Below are positions 6,323 through 12,492 of a stretch of DNA of 12,735 nucleotides, one piece after another. Numbering within the stretch: the stretch's first letter is position 1; the number at the start of each line of letters is the position of its first letter. The DNA comes from Egerieimonas sp900552095 (GTDB lineage: Bacteria; Bacillota; Clostridia; Lachnospirales; Lachnospiraceae), in assembly GCA_902469965.1 (NCBI GenBank), contig CABREP010000058.1, positions 1-12,735 on the forward strand, read 5' to 3'. Made by a program: the position numbers and the translations under genes. The notes below the pieces were generated by a model. The model ran no database searches, was not told the origin of the DNA, and saw only the letters and a list, made by a program, of their open reading frames with translations.

Positions 6323-7093
6323 TTACGCTTCTCTTCCATGCAGGAGGGAGAGAACAGCTCTGAGTTTTTCCAGCGGAATCTGTCCGGGCGCCGAGGCCTC
6401 CCCGACCGTTCCAAAGGTAATGGCTGACCCGAACACTTCCCCGGACAGCCGGCTGACCAGTCCCAGCCGTCCCATGGACATGGTGACCAGCGGACGGCCG
6501 GACAGCTTCTTTACCATCTCTGTCACCCGCAGAAGTGCCAGCACATCTGCGCTGTTTTCCGGCATCACTGCAATCTTGAGGATGTCTGCGCCCTCTCTCT
6601 CCATCTTCAGCAGAACGGCGGCCATCTCCTCCACCGAAGGCGTCCCCTCAAAATGATGATTGGAGGCCAGCACGAAAGCACCCGTCTCTTGGATCTCCCG
6701 GATCAGCCGCCCTGCCTCCTCCTCATTTCCGGCTGTCTCCACCTCCACATCGATCACATCCGCCAGGCCGCTTCCGGCTGCCCGCCGGAGAAGATCCGCA
6801 TAATCTGCCGTCGATATTTCCCGATTTCCGCCCTCCCGGCCGGTACGTACCGTAAAAATAAGCGGGCACTCTCTCAGGATCCTGCGCAGCGCACCGAGTG
6901 TTTCCTCCGGCTGTACAAAAACCTGCTGCTCCCCGATGCAGTCTGCCCTCCATTCCACCAGATCCGCGCCTGATGCTGCAGCAGCTTCCGCCTGATGCAG
7001 CACTTCTTCGGCAGTTTTCCCCGTGAGAGGCACACAGATCTTCGGCATCCCCTCTCCAATCACAGTTTCTCTTATCTTTAATGTATGCGGCAT
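6323..7093 (-). CDS. aroD: 3-dehydroquinate dehydratase, type I
   Basis: The 256-residue enzyme converts 3-dehydroquinate to 3-dehydroshikimate in aromatic amino acid biosynthesis, in the cytoplasm. Type I family marks are visible: KICVPLTG near the start (18-25), DLVEWRAD (44-51), TVRTGREGG (81-89), the catalytic histidine H146 in SNHHFEGTP, and the Schiff-base lysine K173 in DILKIAVMP. The C-terminal FGTVGEASAPGQIP (227-240) closes the active site. Length matches the ~250 residues of the family. The start is the ATG at 7093 preceded by AGGGAGGAAGAGGT; an ATG further upstream in the same frame at 7141 lies before the predicted transcription start. It is divergent from aroE, the next enzyme in the pathway. 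No terminator separates it from spoIIGA downstream, so read-through into the sporulation operon is likely. Confidence 0.95.
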   Translation of the reverse strand: MPHTLKIRETVIGEGMPKICVPLTGKTAEEVLHQAEAAAASGADLVEWRADCIGEQQVFVQPEETLGALRRILRECPLIFTVRTGREGGNREISTADYADLLRRAAGSGLADVIDVEVETAGNEEEAGRLIREIQETGAFVLASNHHFEGTPSVEEMAAVLLKMEREGADILKIAVMPENSADVLALLRVTEMVKKLSGRPLVTMSMGRLGLVSRLSGEVFGSAITFGTVGEASAPGQIPLEKLRAVLSLLHGREA

Positions 7094-7131
7094 ACCTCTT
7101 CCTCCCTGCAGTCTGTCCGTTTTCTTTTCCC

Positions 7132-7161
7132 AGTATACCACAGACCTTCTTTACACAGCAA
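7132..7161 (-). promoter_or_regulatory. Candidate promoter of aroD
   Basis: On the minus strand an extended -10 element TGGTATACT (hexamer at 7132-7137) is preceded, 18 bases upstream, by TTGCTG (7156-7161, 3 of 6). The TGn extension compensates for a weak -35. The start near 7125 leaves about 30 bases of leader. Confidence 0.55.
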
Positions 7162-7178
7162 GAAGCCCATGGTAAACT
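7150..7178 (+). promoter_or_regulatory. Candidate promoter of aroE
   Basis: TTTACA (7150-7155, 5 of 6) and TAAACT (7173-7178, 4 of 6) are 17 bases apart. The -35 hexamer abuts the -35 of the divergent aroD promoter, so the two promoters physically overlap. The start near 7185 leaves a leader of about 30 bases. Confidence 0.5.
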
Positions 7179-7216
7179 TAAAATCAGAAAACAGACGAAA
7201 AAGGAGGATTTCTTCC

Positions 7217-8086
7217 ATGACACATACCATTACAGGAAAGACAGGATTTCTGGGACTTCTGGGCGATCCCGTAGCACACAGCCTTTCGCCGCAGATGCAC
7301 AACACCGCTTTTGAACTCCTGGGACTCGATTATACCTATCTCTGTTTCCAGGTGGATGAACTTCACCTGGAAGAAGCGGTAAGAGGCCTGGTCGCCTGTA
7401 AAATCCGCGGATTCAATCTGACCATGCCCAACAAAAATAAGATCCTCCCGCTCTGTGATGAACTCTCCCCCGCCGCCCGCCTGACAGGCGCCGTCAATAC
7501 AGTAATAAATGAAAACGGGCGCCTTACCGGTCACAATACCGACGGCTGCGGCATGATCCGCTCTCTGAAAGAGGCGGGATTCCCCGTAAAGGGAAGTACC
7601 ATCACAGTAATGGGATCCGGAGGCGCCGCCTCCTCCATCTGTGCCCAGGCCGCACTGGACGGAGCAGAAGAGATCCATATTTTTGCCCGCCCCACCAGCC
7701 GTTTCTGGGACCGCACCCTTCTGCTTACGGAATCTTTAAACCGTTCCACCTCCTGCCGGGCTTTCCTCCATGAGCAGGAAGACCGGACTGCTCTTTCGGA
7801 TTCCCTCCAGAAGAGCCAGCTCCTTTTAAATGGCACCTCCGTAGGCATGCATCCCCATCCGGAAGCTTCTCTCATCACGGATCCCTCTCTTCTGGATCCC
7901 CATCTCACCGTGGCAGATGTCATCTACGAGCCGAGAGAAACCTGCCTTCTGGCGATGGCCAGAGAGCAGGGCTGCCAAACTTTAAATGGAATGTATATGC
8001 TTCTCTATCAGGGCGCTGAAGCCTTCCGCCTCTGGACCGGACAGGAAATGCCTGTGGAGGAGATAAAAAGACGGTTTTTCCAATAA
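7217..8086 (+). CDS. aroE: Shikimate 5-dehydrogenase
   Basis: The 289-residue enzyme reduces 3-dehydroshikimate to shikimate with NADPH. The substrate-binding start GLLGDPVAHSLSPQMHN (13-29) is typical, including the paired serines of SLSP. The catalytic lysine K73 lies in NLTMPNK and the catalytic aspartate D109 in HNTDG. The nucleotide-binding turn is GSGGAA (133-138). Later motifs are LLNGTSVGM (203-211), DVIYEPRETCLL (234-245) and NGMYMLLYQGAEAF (257-270). The residue after Tyr in DVIYEP is Glu where Asn is more usual. The ATG at 7217 follows AGGAGG by 9 bases; upstream in-frame ATGs, such as the one at 7085, lie before the predicted promoter. It is divergent from aroD, which supplies its substrate, and ends just before a strong terminator. 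Confidence 0.95.
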   Translation: MTHTITGKTGFLGLLGDPVAHSLSPQMHNTAFELLGLDYTYLCFQVDELHLEEAVRGLVACKIRGFNLTMPNKNKILPLCDELSPAARLTGAVNTVINENGRLTGHNTDGCGMIRSLKEAGFPVKGSTITVMGSGGAASSICAQAALDGAEEIHIFARPTSRFWDRTLLLTESLNRSTSCRAFLHEQEDRTALSDSLQKSQLLLNGTSVGMHPHPEASLITDPSLLDPHLTVADVIYEPRETCLLAMAREQGCQTLNGMYMLLYQGAEAFRLWTGQEMPVEEIKRRFFQ

Positions 8087-8092
8087 TTTCCC

Positions 8093-8148
8093 AAAGAGAG
8101 ACCAGAGGCGCAGATCTTATACCTGATCTGCGCCTCCGGTCTCTCTTT
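8093..8148. terminator. Strong bidirectional terminator
   Basis: A 24-base arm starting AAAGAGAGACC (8093-8116) pairs with 8125-8148 at all but one position around the loop TTATACCT. The outer A/T pairs give U-rich ends on both strands. It lies between the convergent aroE and corrinoid-activator genes and should end both transcripts. Confidence 0.9.
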
Positions 8149-8167
8149 CTGTTCTCTGTGACAGTAT

Positions 8168-10315
8168 TTACTGCCCTGTTTCGGGGAAATACATTTCCTC
8201 TACATATTTTTCCTGAAACTGCTTATCCTCTGCCAGGCTTACTTCTTCCGCCATCGCTCCAATTTTCTCAAGTCCTGCTCGGGCATCTTCCTGAAAAAGG
8301 CAGGCCACAGCTCCCTGGAGGGAAGTATTGCCCAGTACCTTTATTTTTCCCCGGGCCTCTTCCGGAAGCATCCCCAGAGCGATCATTTTTTCCAGATCCA
8401 CATGGAATCCAAAACCGCCGGCCAGGCAGATTTCATCTACCTGCTTCCAGTCTGTTCCAAAATGGCTCAGCAGTACTTCCATTCCGGCCCGCACAGCCGC
8501 TTTGGCCAGCTGAATCTCCCGGATATCCTTCTGGGTAAACACAATGGGACTTCCCGTCTCATTCTCCGCCAGCACCACACCATCTTCCCACCGTTCTTCA
8601 TCCAGATATCCCGTTTCATCCATCCATCCGGCCCGCAAAAGCTCCGCCGCCGTCTCAATCACACCCGTTCCGCAGATCCCCACCGGAGGATACTTATCCC
8701 GGATCGTCCGGCAGACTGCCTGTTCCCCTTCAATGGTCACACTGCTGATCGCTCCGGGAATACTGCCCACTCCGCAGCTGATATTCCCGCCCTCAAAGGC
8801 AGGCCCCGCCGCTGTGGAGGTAACAAGGATTCTGTCTTTGCTGCCCAGAGCCATCTCTCCGTTGGTTCCCAGATCCAGAAGCAGACGGATCTGATCCGAC
8901 TGATCCATCCCGCACTTTAAAATGCCCGAAACGATATCGCTCCCCACATAAGTGGAGATCCCCGGCAGCAGCCATACCGGACAGGTCAGAAGTTCCTCTC
9001 CCAGCACTTCTCTGCAGGTCAGCTCGTGAAACTGAATATCATAGGGCGTAAACGGCGCGGCCCCCAGGGTCTCGCAGGGATATCCCATCAGCAAATGCTG
9101 CATCGTTGTATTCCCGCTGATCACCATCCGCTCCACCTGCTCTTTTTCTGCTCCCGCGTCCGTTAAGAGCGCCTGGATCCCCTTCCTTAAAGCCTGTCGG
9201 ATCACTTCCTGAAGTTCTCTGCCCCGCCCTTCTGCCGCAGCATGGATCCGGGCGATCACATCCGCCCCGTAACTTCTCTGAGGATTCACCCCGGCCCAGG
9301 CCGCCTTAACTTCCTGGCTCTGTCTTCCCACCAAGGCCAGAGCCAGCGTCGTCGTGCCCAGATCCACGGCGATTCCGTAACTTGTATCTCCGGCTTTCTG
9401 GGAAACCGTTTCGCCCACCACGTCAAAATCCTTTTCCGCCTTTCCCGCCGGTTCCACATACAATGTCCCCTGCGGCCGGGCACAGCAGGCCAGGCGCATC
9501 CCCCTGTTCAGCTCTTCTTCTGAAAAAAATCTTCTGTCTTCTTCCGTGACCGGAAGGCTCCCTCTCGTCACCCGGACGGCACATTTTCCGCAGCGTCCGC
9601 TTCCCCCGCAGGGAGCGGAGATCATCACCCCGCCCCGCCGCAGGATTTCCAGAAGACTCTCTCCCTCCTGAAATGGCAGTTCCAGTTCCCTTCCTTCCCA
9701 GGAAACACGGATCACCTTCCGGCTCCTTCCCCGCAGAGGACATTCCTGATTGGTACATTTGCTGCAGTCATGCTGGCTTTTGAAGAGGGAAACGTCCTCC
9801 GTAAGTTCCAGAATAAAGCCGGAAGATTTGACCGGCCGGAACATATAACCACCGCTCAGAGAAATGCCAAATTCCTCCGCCTTCGTGTGTTCCAGGATCT
9901 CTTTCTGGGCTTCCATCGGCAGATCTGCCGGAGCTTCCAGGCGGGCTTTGACCCCTACCTTCCATTCTGCCGCAATTTCCTTCAGTTCCGCCATCAGCTG
10001 ATGTTCCACCTCAAAGAGAAGCGTATCTGCCATAGCGTCTGCCAGCATTCCCTTCACATAATCTCCGGAATTGAAGTAGGAGGAAGCCAGCGCGCTTATC
10101 TTTTCTCCCACCGTCAGGAAAACATACATCCGCTCCTCTTCCAGACAAACCACCGCCAGAGCTTCCATCGCTTCCTTCACCTCGGGGCTTAATTCTCTGT
10201 ATTCCTCCCGGAAAGTCTCATACGTTTCACTTTCTTCTGAACATTTTAACAGCTGAAATACTTTTTCCTCCCTGATCACAGGGAGGAAATCGCGAAATAC
10301 ATATCTCTTTTTCAT
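8168..10315 (-). CDS. Corrinoid-protein reductive activator: MetH-activation-like + 2Fe-2S ferredoxin + ASKHA ATPase
   Basis: The 715-residue protein likely uses ATP to reduce inactive Co(II) corrinoid to active Co(I) on a partner corrinoid protein, like RamA or RACo. Three parts are seen. Residues ~1-195 resemble the stand-alone B12-dependent methionine synthase activation-domain proteins of clostridia and end in a cysteine cluster C184-x2-C187-x4-C192. Residues ~200-290 form a 2Fe-2S ferredoxin domain with C236-x5-C242-x2-C245 and C277 or C278. Residues ~312-680 are the ASKHA (DUF4445) domain: AVDLGTTTLALAL (316-328), GISTYVGSDIVSG (452-464), LLDLGTNGEMAL (479-490), AGPAFEGGNISCG (503-515) and LAGGFGFHVD (631-640). 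The MetH-like part seems to lack the S-adenosylmethionine-binding R-x-x-x-G-Y motif (RLEAPA at 125-130). It starts 6 bases after the corrinoid protein stop, without a recognisable Shine-Dalgarno sequence, so translation is probably coupled. Known relatives often lack the N-terminal part. Confidence 0.85.
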   Translation of the reverse strand: MKKRYVFRDFLPVIREEKVFQLLKCSEESETYETFREEYRELSPEVKEAMEALAVVCLEEERMYVFLTVGEKISALASSYFNSGDYVKGMLADAMADTLLFEVEHQLMAELKEIAAEWKVGVKARLEAPADLPMEAQKEILEHTKAEEFGISLSGGYMFRPVKSSGFILELTEDVSLFKSQHDCSKCTNQECPLRGRSRKVIRVSWEGRELELPFQEGESLLEILRRGGVMISAPCGGSGRCGKCAVRVTRGSLPVTEEDRRFFSEEELNRGMRLACCARPQGTLYVEPAGKAEKDFDVVGETVSQKAGDTSYGIAVDLGTTTLALALVGRQSQEVKAAWAGVNPQRSYGADVIARIHAAAEGRGRELQEVIRQALRKGIQALLTDAGAEKEQVERMVISGNTTMQHLLMGYPCETLGAAPFTPYDIQFHELTCREVLGEELLTCPVWLLPGISTYVGSDIVSGILKCGMDQSDQIRLLLDLGTNGEMALGSKDRILVTSTAAGPAFEGGNISCGVGSIPGAISSVTIEGEQAVCRTIRDKYPPVGICGTGVIETAAELLRAGWMDETGYLDEERWEDGVVLAENETGSPIVFTQKDIREIQLAKAAVRAGMEVLLSHFGTDWKQVDEICLAGGFGFHVDLEKMIALGMLPEEARGKIKVLGNTSLQGAVACLFQEDARAGLEKIGAMAEEVSLAEDKQFQEKYVEEMYFPETGQ
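10264..10289 (-). repeat. Perfect 11-bp hairpin inside the start of the activator gene
   Basis: TTTCCTCCCTG (10264-10274) and CAGGGAGGAAA (10279-10289) are perfect inverted copies with a 4-base loop. In the mRNA the hairpin covers about codons 9-17 of the activator gene, just downstream of its poorly supported start. It could tune translation or mRNA decay between the corrinoid protein and activator. Confidence 0.7.
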
Positions 10316-10321
10316 AGACGA

Positions 10322-10972
10322 TCAGGCGCTTTTTTTCTTCTGCACCGCGCATTTTGCAGTTTCTGCACAGCTTGCCGCGTCCGGAGTATAGTAATCCGCG
10401 CCGATCTGCTGGGCAAAACTTTCGTTTACAGGAGCTCCGCCGATCATAACAATGTATTTATCCCGGATCCCTCTCTCTTTTAATACATCCATCACTTCCT
10501 GCATATTGGGCATGGTCGTCGTAAGCAGTGCTGACATACCGATAATATCTGCCCCTACTTCCTCTGCCTTATCTGCAAATGCGGAAGCTTCCACATCCAC
10601 GCCGATGTCATAGATCTCGAATCCGGCGCCCTTTAACATCATGATAACCAGGTTCTTTCCAATATCATGCAGGTCTCCCTTTACGGTTCCGATCACAGCT
10701 TTGCCCACCGGCTCATTTCCCACTTCCACCAGCTTGGGTTCCAGAATGGCAATTCCTGCGCTCATGGCTCTGGCAGCAACCAGTACCTCCGGCACAAAAA
10801 CCTGATTATTTTTAAATTTTTCACCCACGATCATCATGCCGGACAGCAGACCATCGTTGAGGATCTCCTTTGGATTCACCCCTTCATCCAATGCCTGCTG
10901 CACCAGAGTTTTCACATTCTTTGCCCGGCCTTTCTGTAAAAAAGTAGAAATCTCCTGAATAATTGCCTCCAT
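10322..10972 (-). CDS. Methyltransferase cognate corrinoid protein
   Basis: The 216-residue protein carries a cobalamin cofactor that shuttles a methyl group between a substrate methyltransferase and an acceptor methyltransferase. The N-terminal helical cap (about 1-85) has the family segment GEKFKNNQVFVPEVLVAARAM (split: GEKFKNNQVF then VPEVLVAARAM, 50-70). The Rossmann-like domain has the cobalt-binding D100-x-H102-x-x-G105 motif in KGDLHDIGKN, followed by GMSALLTTTMPNM (145-157) and the nucleotide-tail pocket MIGGAPV (176-182). Length and layout match MtaC/MtbC/MttC-type corrinoid proteins. The ATG at 10972 follows AGGAGG with 8 bases of spacing. It is the first gene of a two-gene operon with the reductive activator, divergent from a PocR-AraC regulator. 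No methyltransferase is in the window, so the methyl donor cannot be named. Confidence 0.92.
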   Translation of the reverse strand: MEAIIQEISTFLQKGRAKNVKTLVQQALDEGVNPKEILNDGLLSGMMIVGEKFKNNQVFVPEVLVAARAMSAGIAILEPKLVEVGNEPVGKAVIGTVKGDLHDIGKNLVIMMLKGAGFEIYDIGVDVEASAFADKAEEVGADIIGMSALLTTTMPNMQEVMDVLKERGIRDKYIVMIGGAPVNESFAQQIGADYYTPDAASCAETAKCAVQKKKSA

Positions 10973-11017
10973 TACATTATCCTCCTCTTTTTCTGCTCCG
11001 TATTTTTCAACAACGTC

Positions 11018-11046
11018 TTTCCATCAACAGGTAATTATAGTATAAT
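11018..11046 (+). promoter_or_regulatory. Candidate promoter of the PocR-AraC regulator gene
   Basis: TTTCCA (11018-11023, 4 of 6) and a perfect TATAAT (11041-11046) are 17 bases apart. The start near 11053 falls within the left arm of the inverted repeat at 11049-11056. That leaves room for autoregulation. The leader is about 68 bases. Confidence 0.55.
11034..11044 (-). promoter_or_regulatory. Candidate -10 region of the corrinoid operon promoter
   Basis: The minus strand holds overlapping TATACT (11039-11044) and TATAAT (11034-11039). Neither has a -35 hexamer at 17 bases; AAATTT is there instead. A good -10 without a -35 is typical of promoters needing an activator, which fits control by the divergent AraC-type protein. 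It overlaps the regulator's own -10. Confidence 0.45.
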
Positions 11047-11048
11047 CA

Positions 11049-11101
11049 ATGTACGGAAATTTGTTTTGTACTTTTTTTAGAAACACCGTACATATTTTGT
11101 A
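11049..11101. promoter_or_regulatory. Candidate operator repeats between corrinoid operon and regulator
   Basis: Inverted copies ATGTACGG (11049-11056) and CCGTACAT (11086-11093) flank a 29-base AT-rich spacer. In addition TTTTGTA occurs twice in direct orientation, at 11064-11070 and 11095-11101, 31 bases or about three helical turns apart. AraC-family proteins commonly bind such paired sites. The position just upstream of the corrinoid operon -10 fits activation. Confidence 0.5.
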
Positions 11102-11120
11102 TCATAGGAGGTTATGGAAC

Positions 11121-12374
11121 ATGCAGCCATATTTATACACCGTTGTCGAACAAGAAAAATTGCATGAAATGCTGGAAGCTTTCTATGCCTGCCTGGATCT
11201 TCCCATACAGGTGATCGATGATATGGGAAATATTTTGGAATCCTGTGGGGAGGAGACGGATTTTTGTAAATCTTTTCAGAAACATCTGCCCGCCGGGGAC
11301 ACCTGCGAGAAAATCCATGTGACTTCCAGCAAGCGCGCGATCAGCCTGGGCGAGCCCTATACGTTCTGCTGTCACGCCAACTTAAATCACATTGTTTTTC
11401 CGCTGATCAATAAGGACGCTTTCTGGGGCTCTATCATCGTAGGGCCTTTCCTTCTGGAGCCGGTGGACGCCCTTCTGATCTCAGACATCGCCAAGCGATA
11501 TCCCGGCATCTCTACCCCGGATCTTCTGGCTCTCTATGAGGCCTCGGATTCTGTTCAGGTGATTTCTCCCGCCCGGGCCACCCAGATCAGCCGTCTGCTC
11601 TATTTTATGTTTTACAATCTGATCACGGACGGCAAGCAGAAACTGATGGACAACCAGGGAAAATATTACCAGCAGTCCAAAATCAGTGAATCGATCCAGA
11701 TGTACAAGAATTTCACGAAAAAAGAAGGGACTACCTACCCCTACGAAAAGGAAAAAGATCTGATCACCAAGGTAAAAACCGGGAATGCCAAAGAAGCCAA
11801 AAGTATCTTAAACGATCTTCTGGGCTATGTCCTCTTTTCCGAGGGAAATAACCTGGATGTGGTAAAATCAAGAGCGATCGAACTTTCCTCTCTGCTCTCC
11901 CGGGCGGCGATCGAAGGCGGAGCCGCCACCGATACGATTCTGAAGATCAACAATATGTTTTTAAAATCTGCCCAGCAGATCAACAGCCTGGAGGAACTGT
12001 GCTACAAACTGCAGGAACTGGTGGAAGTCTTCACCGAGAGTATGTTCAACTACACTCCCACCAAAAACAATGAAATCATCAAGAAGGCCATGAGCTACAT
12101 TTCGGATAACTTTGCCTCCAACATCACCCTGGACGATGTAGCCCGGCACGTACACCTGAATCCGGCCTACTTTTCCACCATCTTCAAACAGAGCTGCGGC
12201 TCCTCCTTCAAGGAATACCTGAATATGGTGCGGATCGAGGAGAGCAAACGCCTGCTGGCCAATACAGACTACTCCGTGGTTGACATCGCAGTGGCCACCG
12301 GGTTTATGGATCAGAGCTATTTTTCCAAGGTTTTCAAAAAATACACGGGACTGACACCGAAACAGTACCGATAA
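11121..12374 (+). CDS. PocR-domain AraC-family transcriptional regulator
   Basis: The 417-residue protein is a likely ligand-responsive activator of the divergent corrinoid operon. Residues ~10-168 form a PocR sensory domain, a PAS-related ligand-binding fold named after the propanediol/cobalamin regulator. Visible marks are LPIQVIDDMGNILE (27-40) and HIVFPL..FWGSIIVGPFLLEP (90-114). Cysteines C42, C49, C62, C83 and C84 cluster in it. A helical linker (about 180-310) resembles that of other clostridial PocR-AraC proteins. The DNA-binding AraC domain occupies 316-417, with two helix-turn-helix motifs: ITLDDVARHVHLNPAYFSTI (335-354) and VVDIAVATGFMDQSYFSKVF (386-405), ending in TGLTPKQYR. The ATG at 11121 follows AGGAGG by 9 bases. 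PocR-AraC regulators often neighbour corrinoid methyltransferase genes, supporting the link. Confidence 0.9.
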   Translation: MQPYLYTVVEQEKLHEMLEAFYACLDLPIQVIDDMGNILESCGEETDFCKSFQKHLPAGDTCEKIHVTSSKRAISLGEPYTFCCHANLNHIVFPLINKDAFWGSIIVGPFLLEPVDALLISDIAKRYPGISTPDLLALYEASDSVQVISPARATQISRLLYFMFYNLITDGKQKLMDNQGKYYQQSKISESIQMYKNFTKKEGTTYPYEKEKDLITKVKTGNAKEAKSILNDLLGYVLFSEGNNLDVVKSRAIELSSLLSRAAIEGGAATDTILKINNMFLKSAQQINSLEELCYKLQELVEVFTESMFNYTPTKNNEIIKKAMSYISDNFASNITLDDVARHVHLNPAYFSTIFKQSCGSSFKEYLNMVRIEESKRLLANTDYSVVDIAVATGFMDQSYFSKVFKKYTGLTPKQYR

Positions 12375-12437
12375 GACACAGGAGAAGCATAAATTCTGTT
12401 CTATGTGGAATACTATTGCTAAAACTTTTTAAGCCTA

Positions 12438-12466
12438 TTGAAATTTTGTCCCGAATAATATATAAT
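12438..12466 (+). promoter_or_regulatory. Near-consensus promoter of the antitoxin gene
   Basis: TTGAAA (12438-12443, 5 of 6) and a perfect TATAAT (12461-12466) are separated by exactly 17 bases. The expected start near 12473 leaves a 20-base leader with AGGAGG at 12479-12484. The 63 bases between the regulator stop and this promoter show no gene and no convincing terminator. Confidence 0.8.
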
Positions 12467-12479
12467 ATTCGGGACAAAA
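12444..12479. promoter_or_regulatory. Near-perfect 36-bp palindrome, likely operator
   Basis: TTTTGTCCCGAATA (12444-12457) and TATTCGGGACAAAA (12466-12479) are perfect 14-base inverted copies. The centre is also nearly symmetric, with one mismatched pair. It fills the whole spacer and -10 element of the promoter above. A protein bound here would block RNA polymerase, as expected for an autoregulating antitoxin. Confidence 0.8.
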
Positions 12480-12492
12480 GGAGGCGAGCAAT

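Noticed and set aside
7085..7216. Upstream in-frame start for aroE
   Set aside because: It lies before the predicted promoter and overlaps aroD; the ATG at 7217 has AGGAGG and matches the family N-terminus.
11049..11120. ATG at 11049 as the regulator start
   Set aside because: It overlaps the promoter and operator repeats; the ATG at 11121 has AGGAGG at correct spacing.
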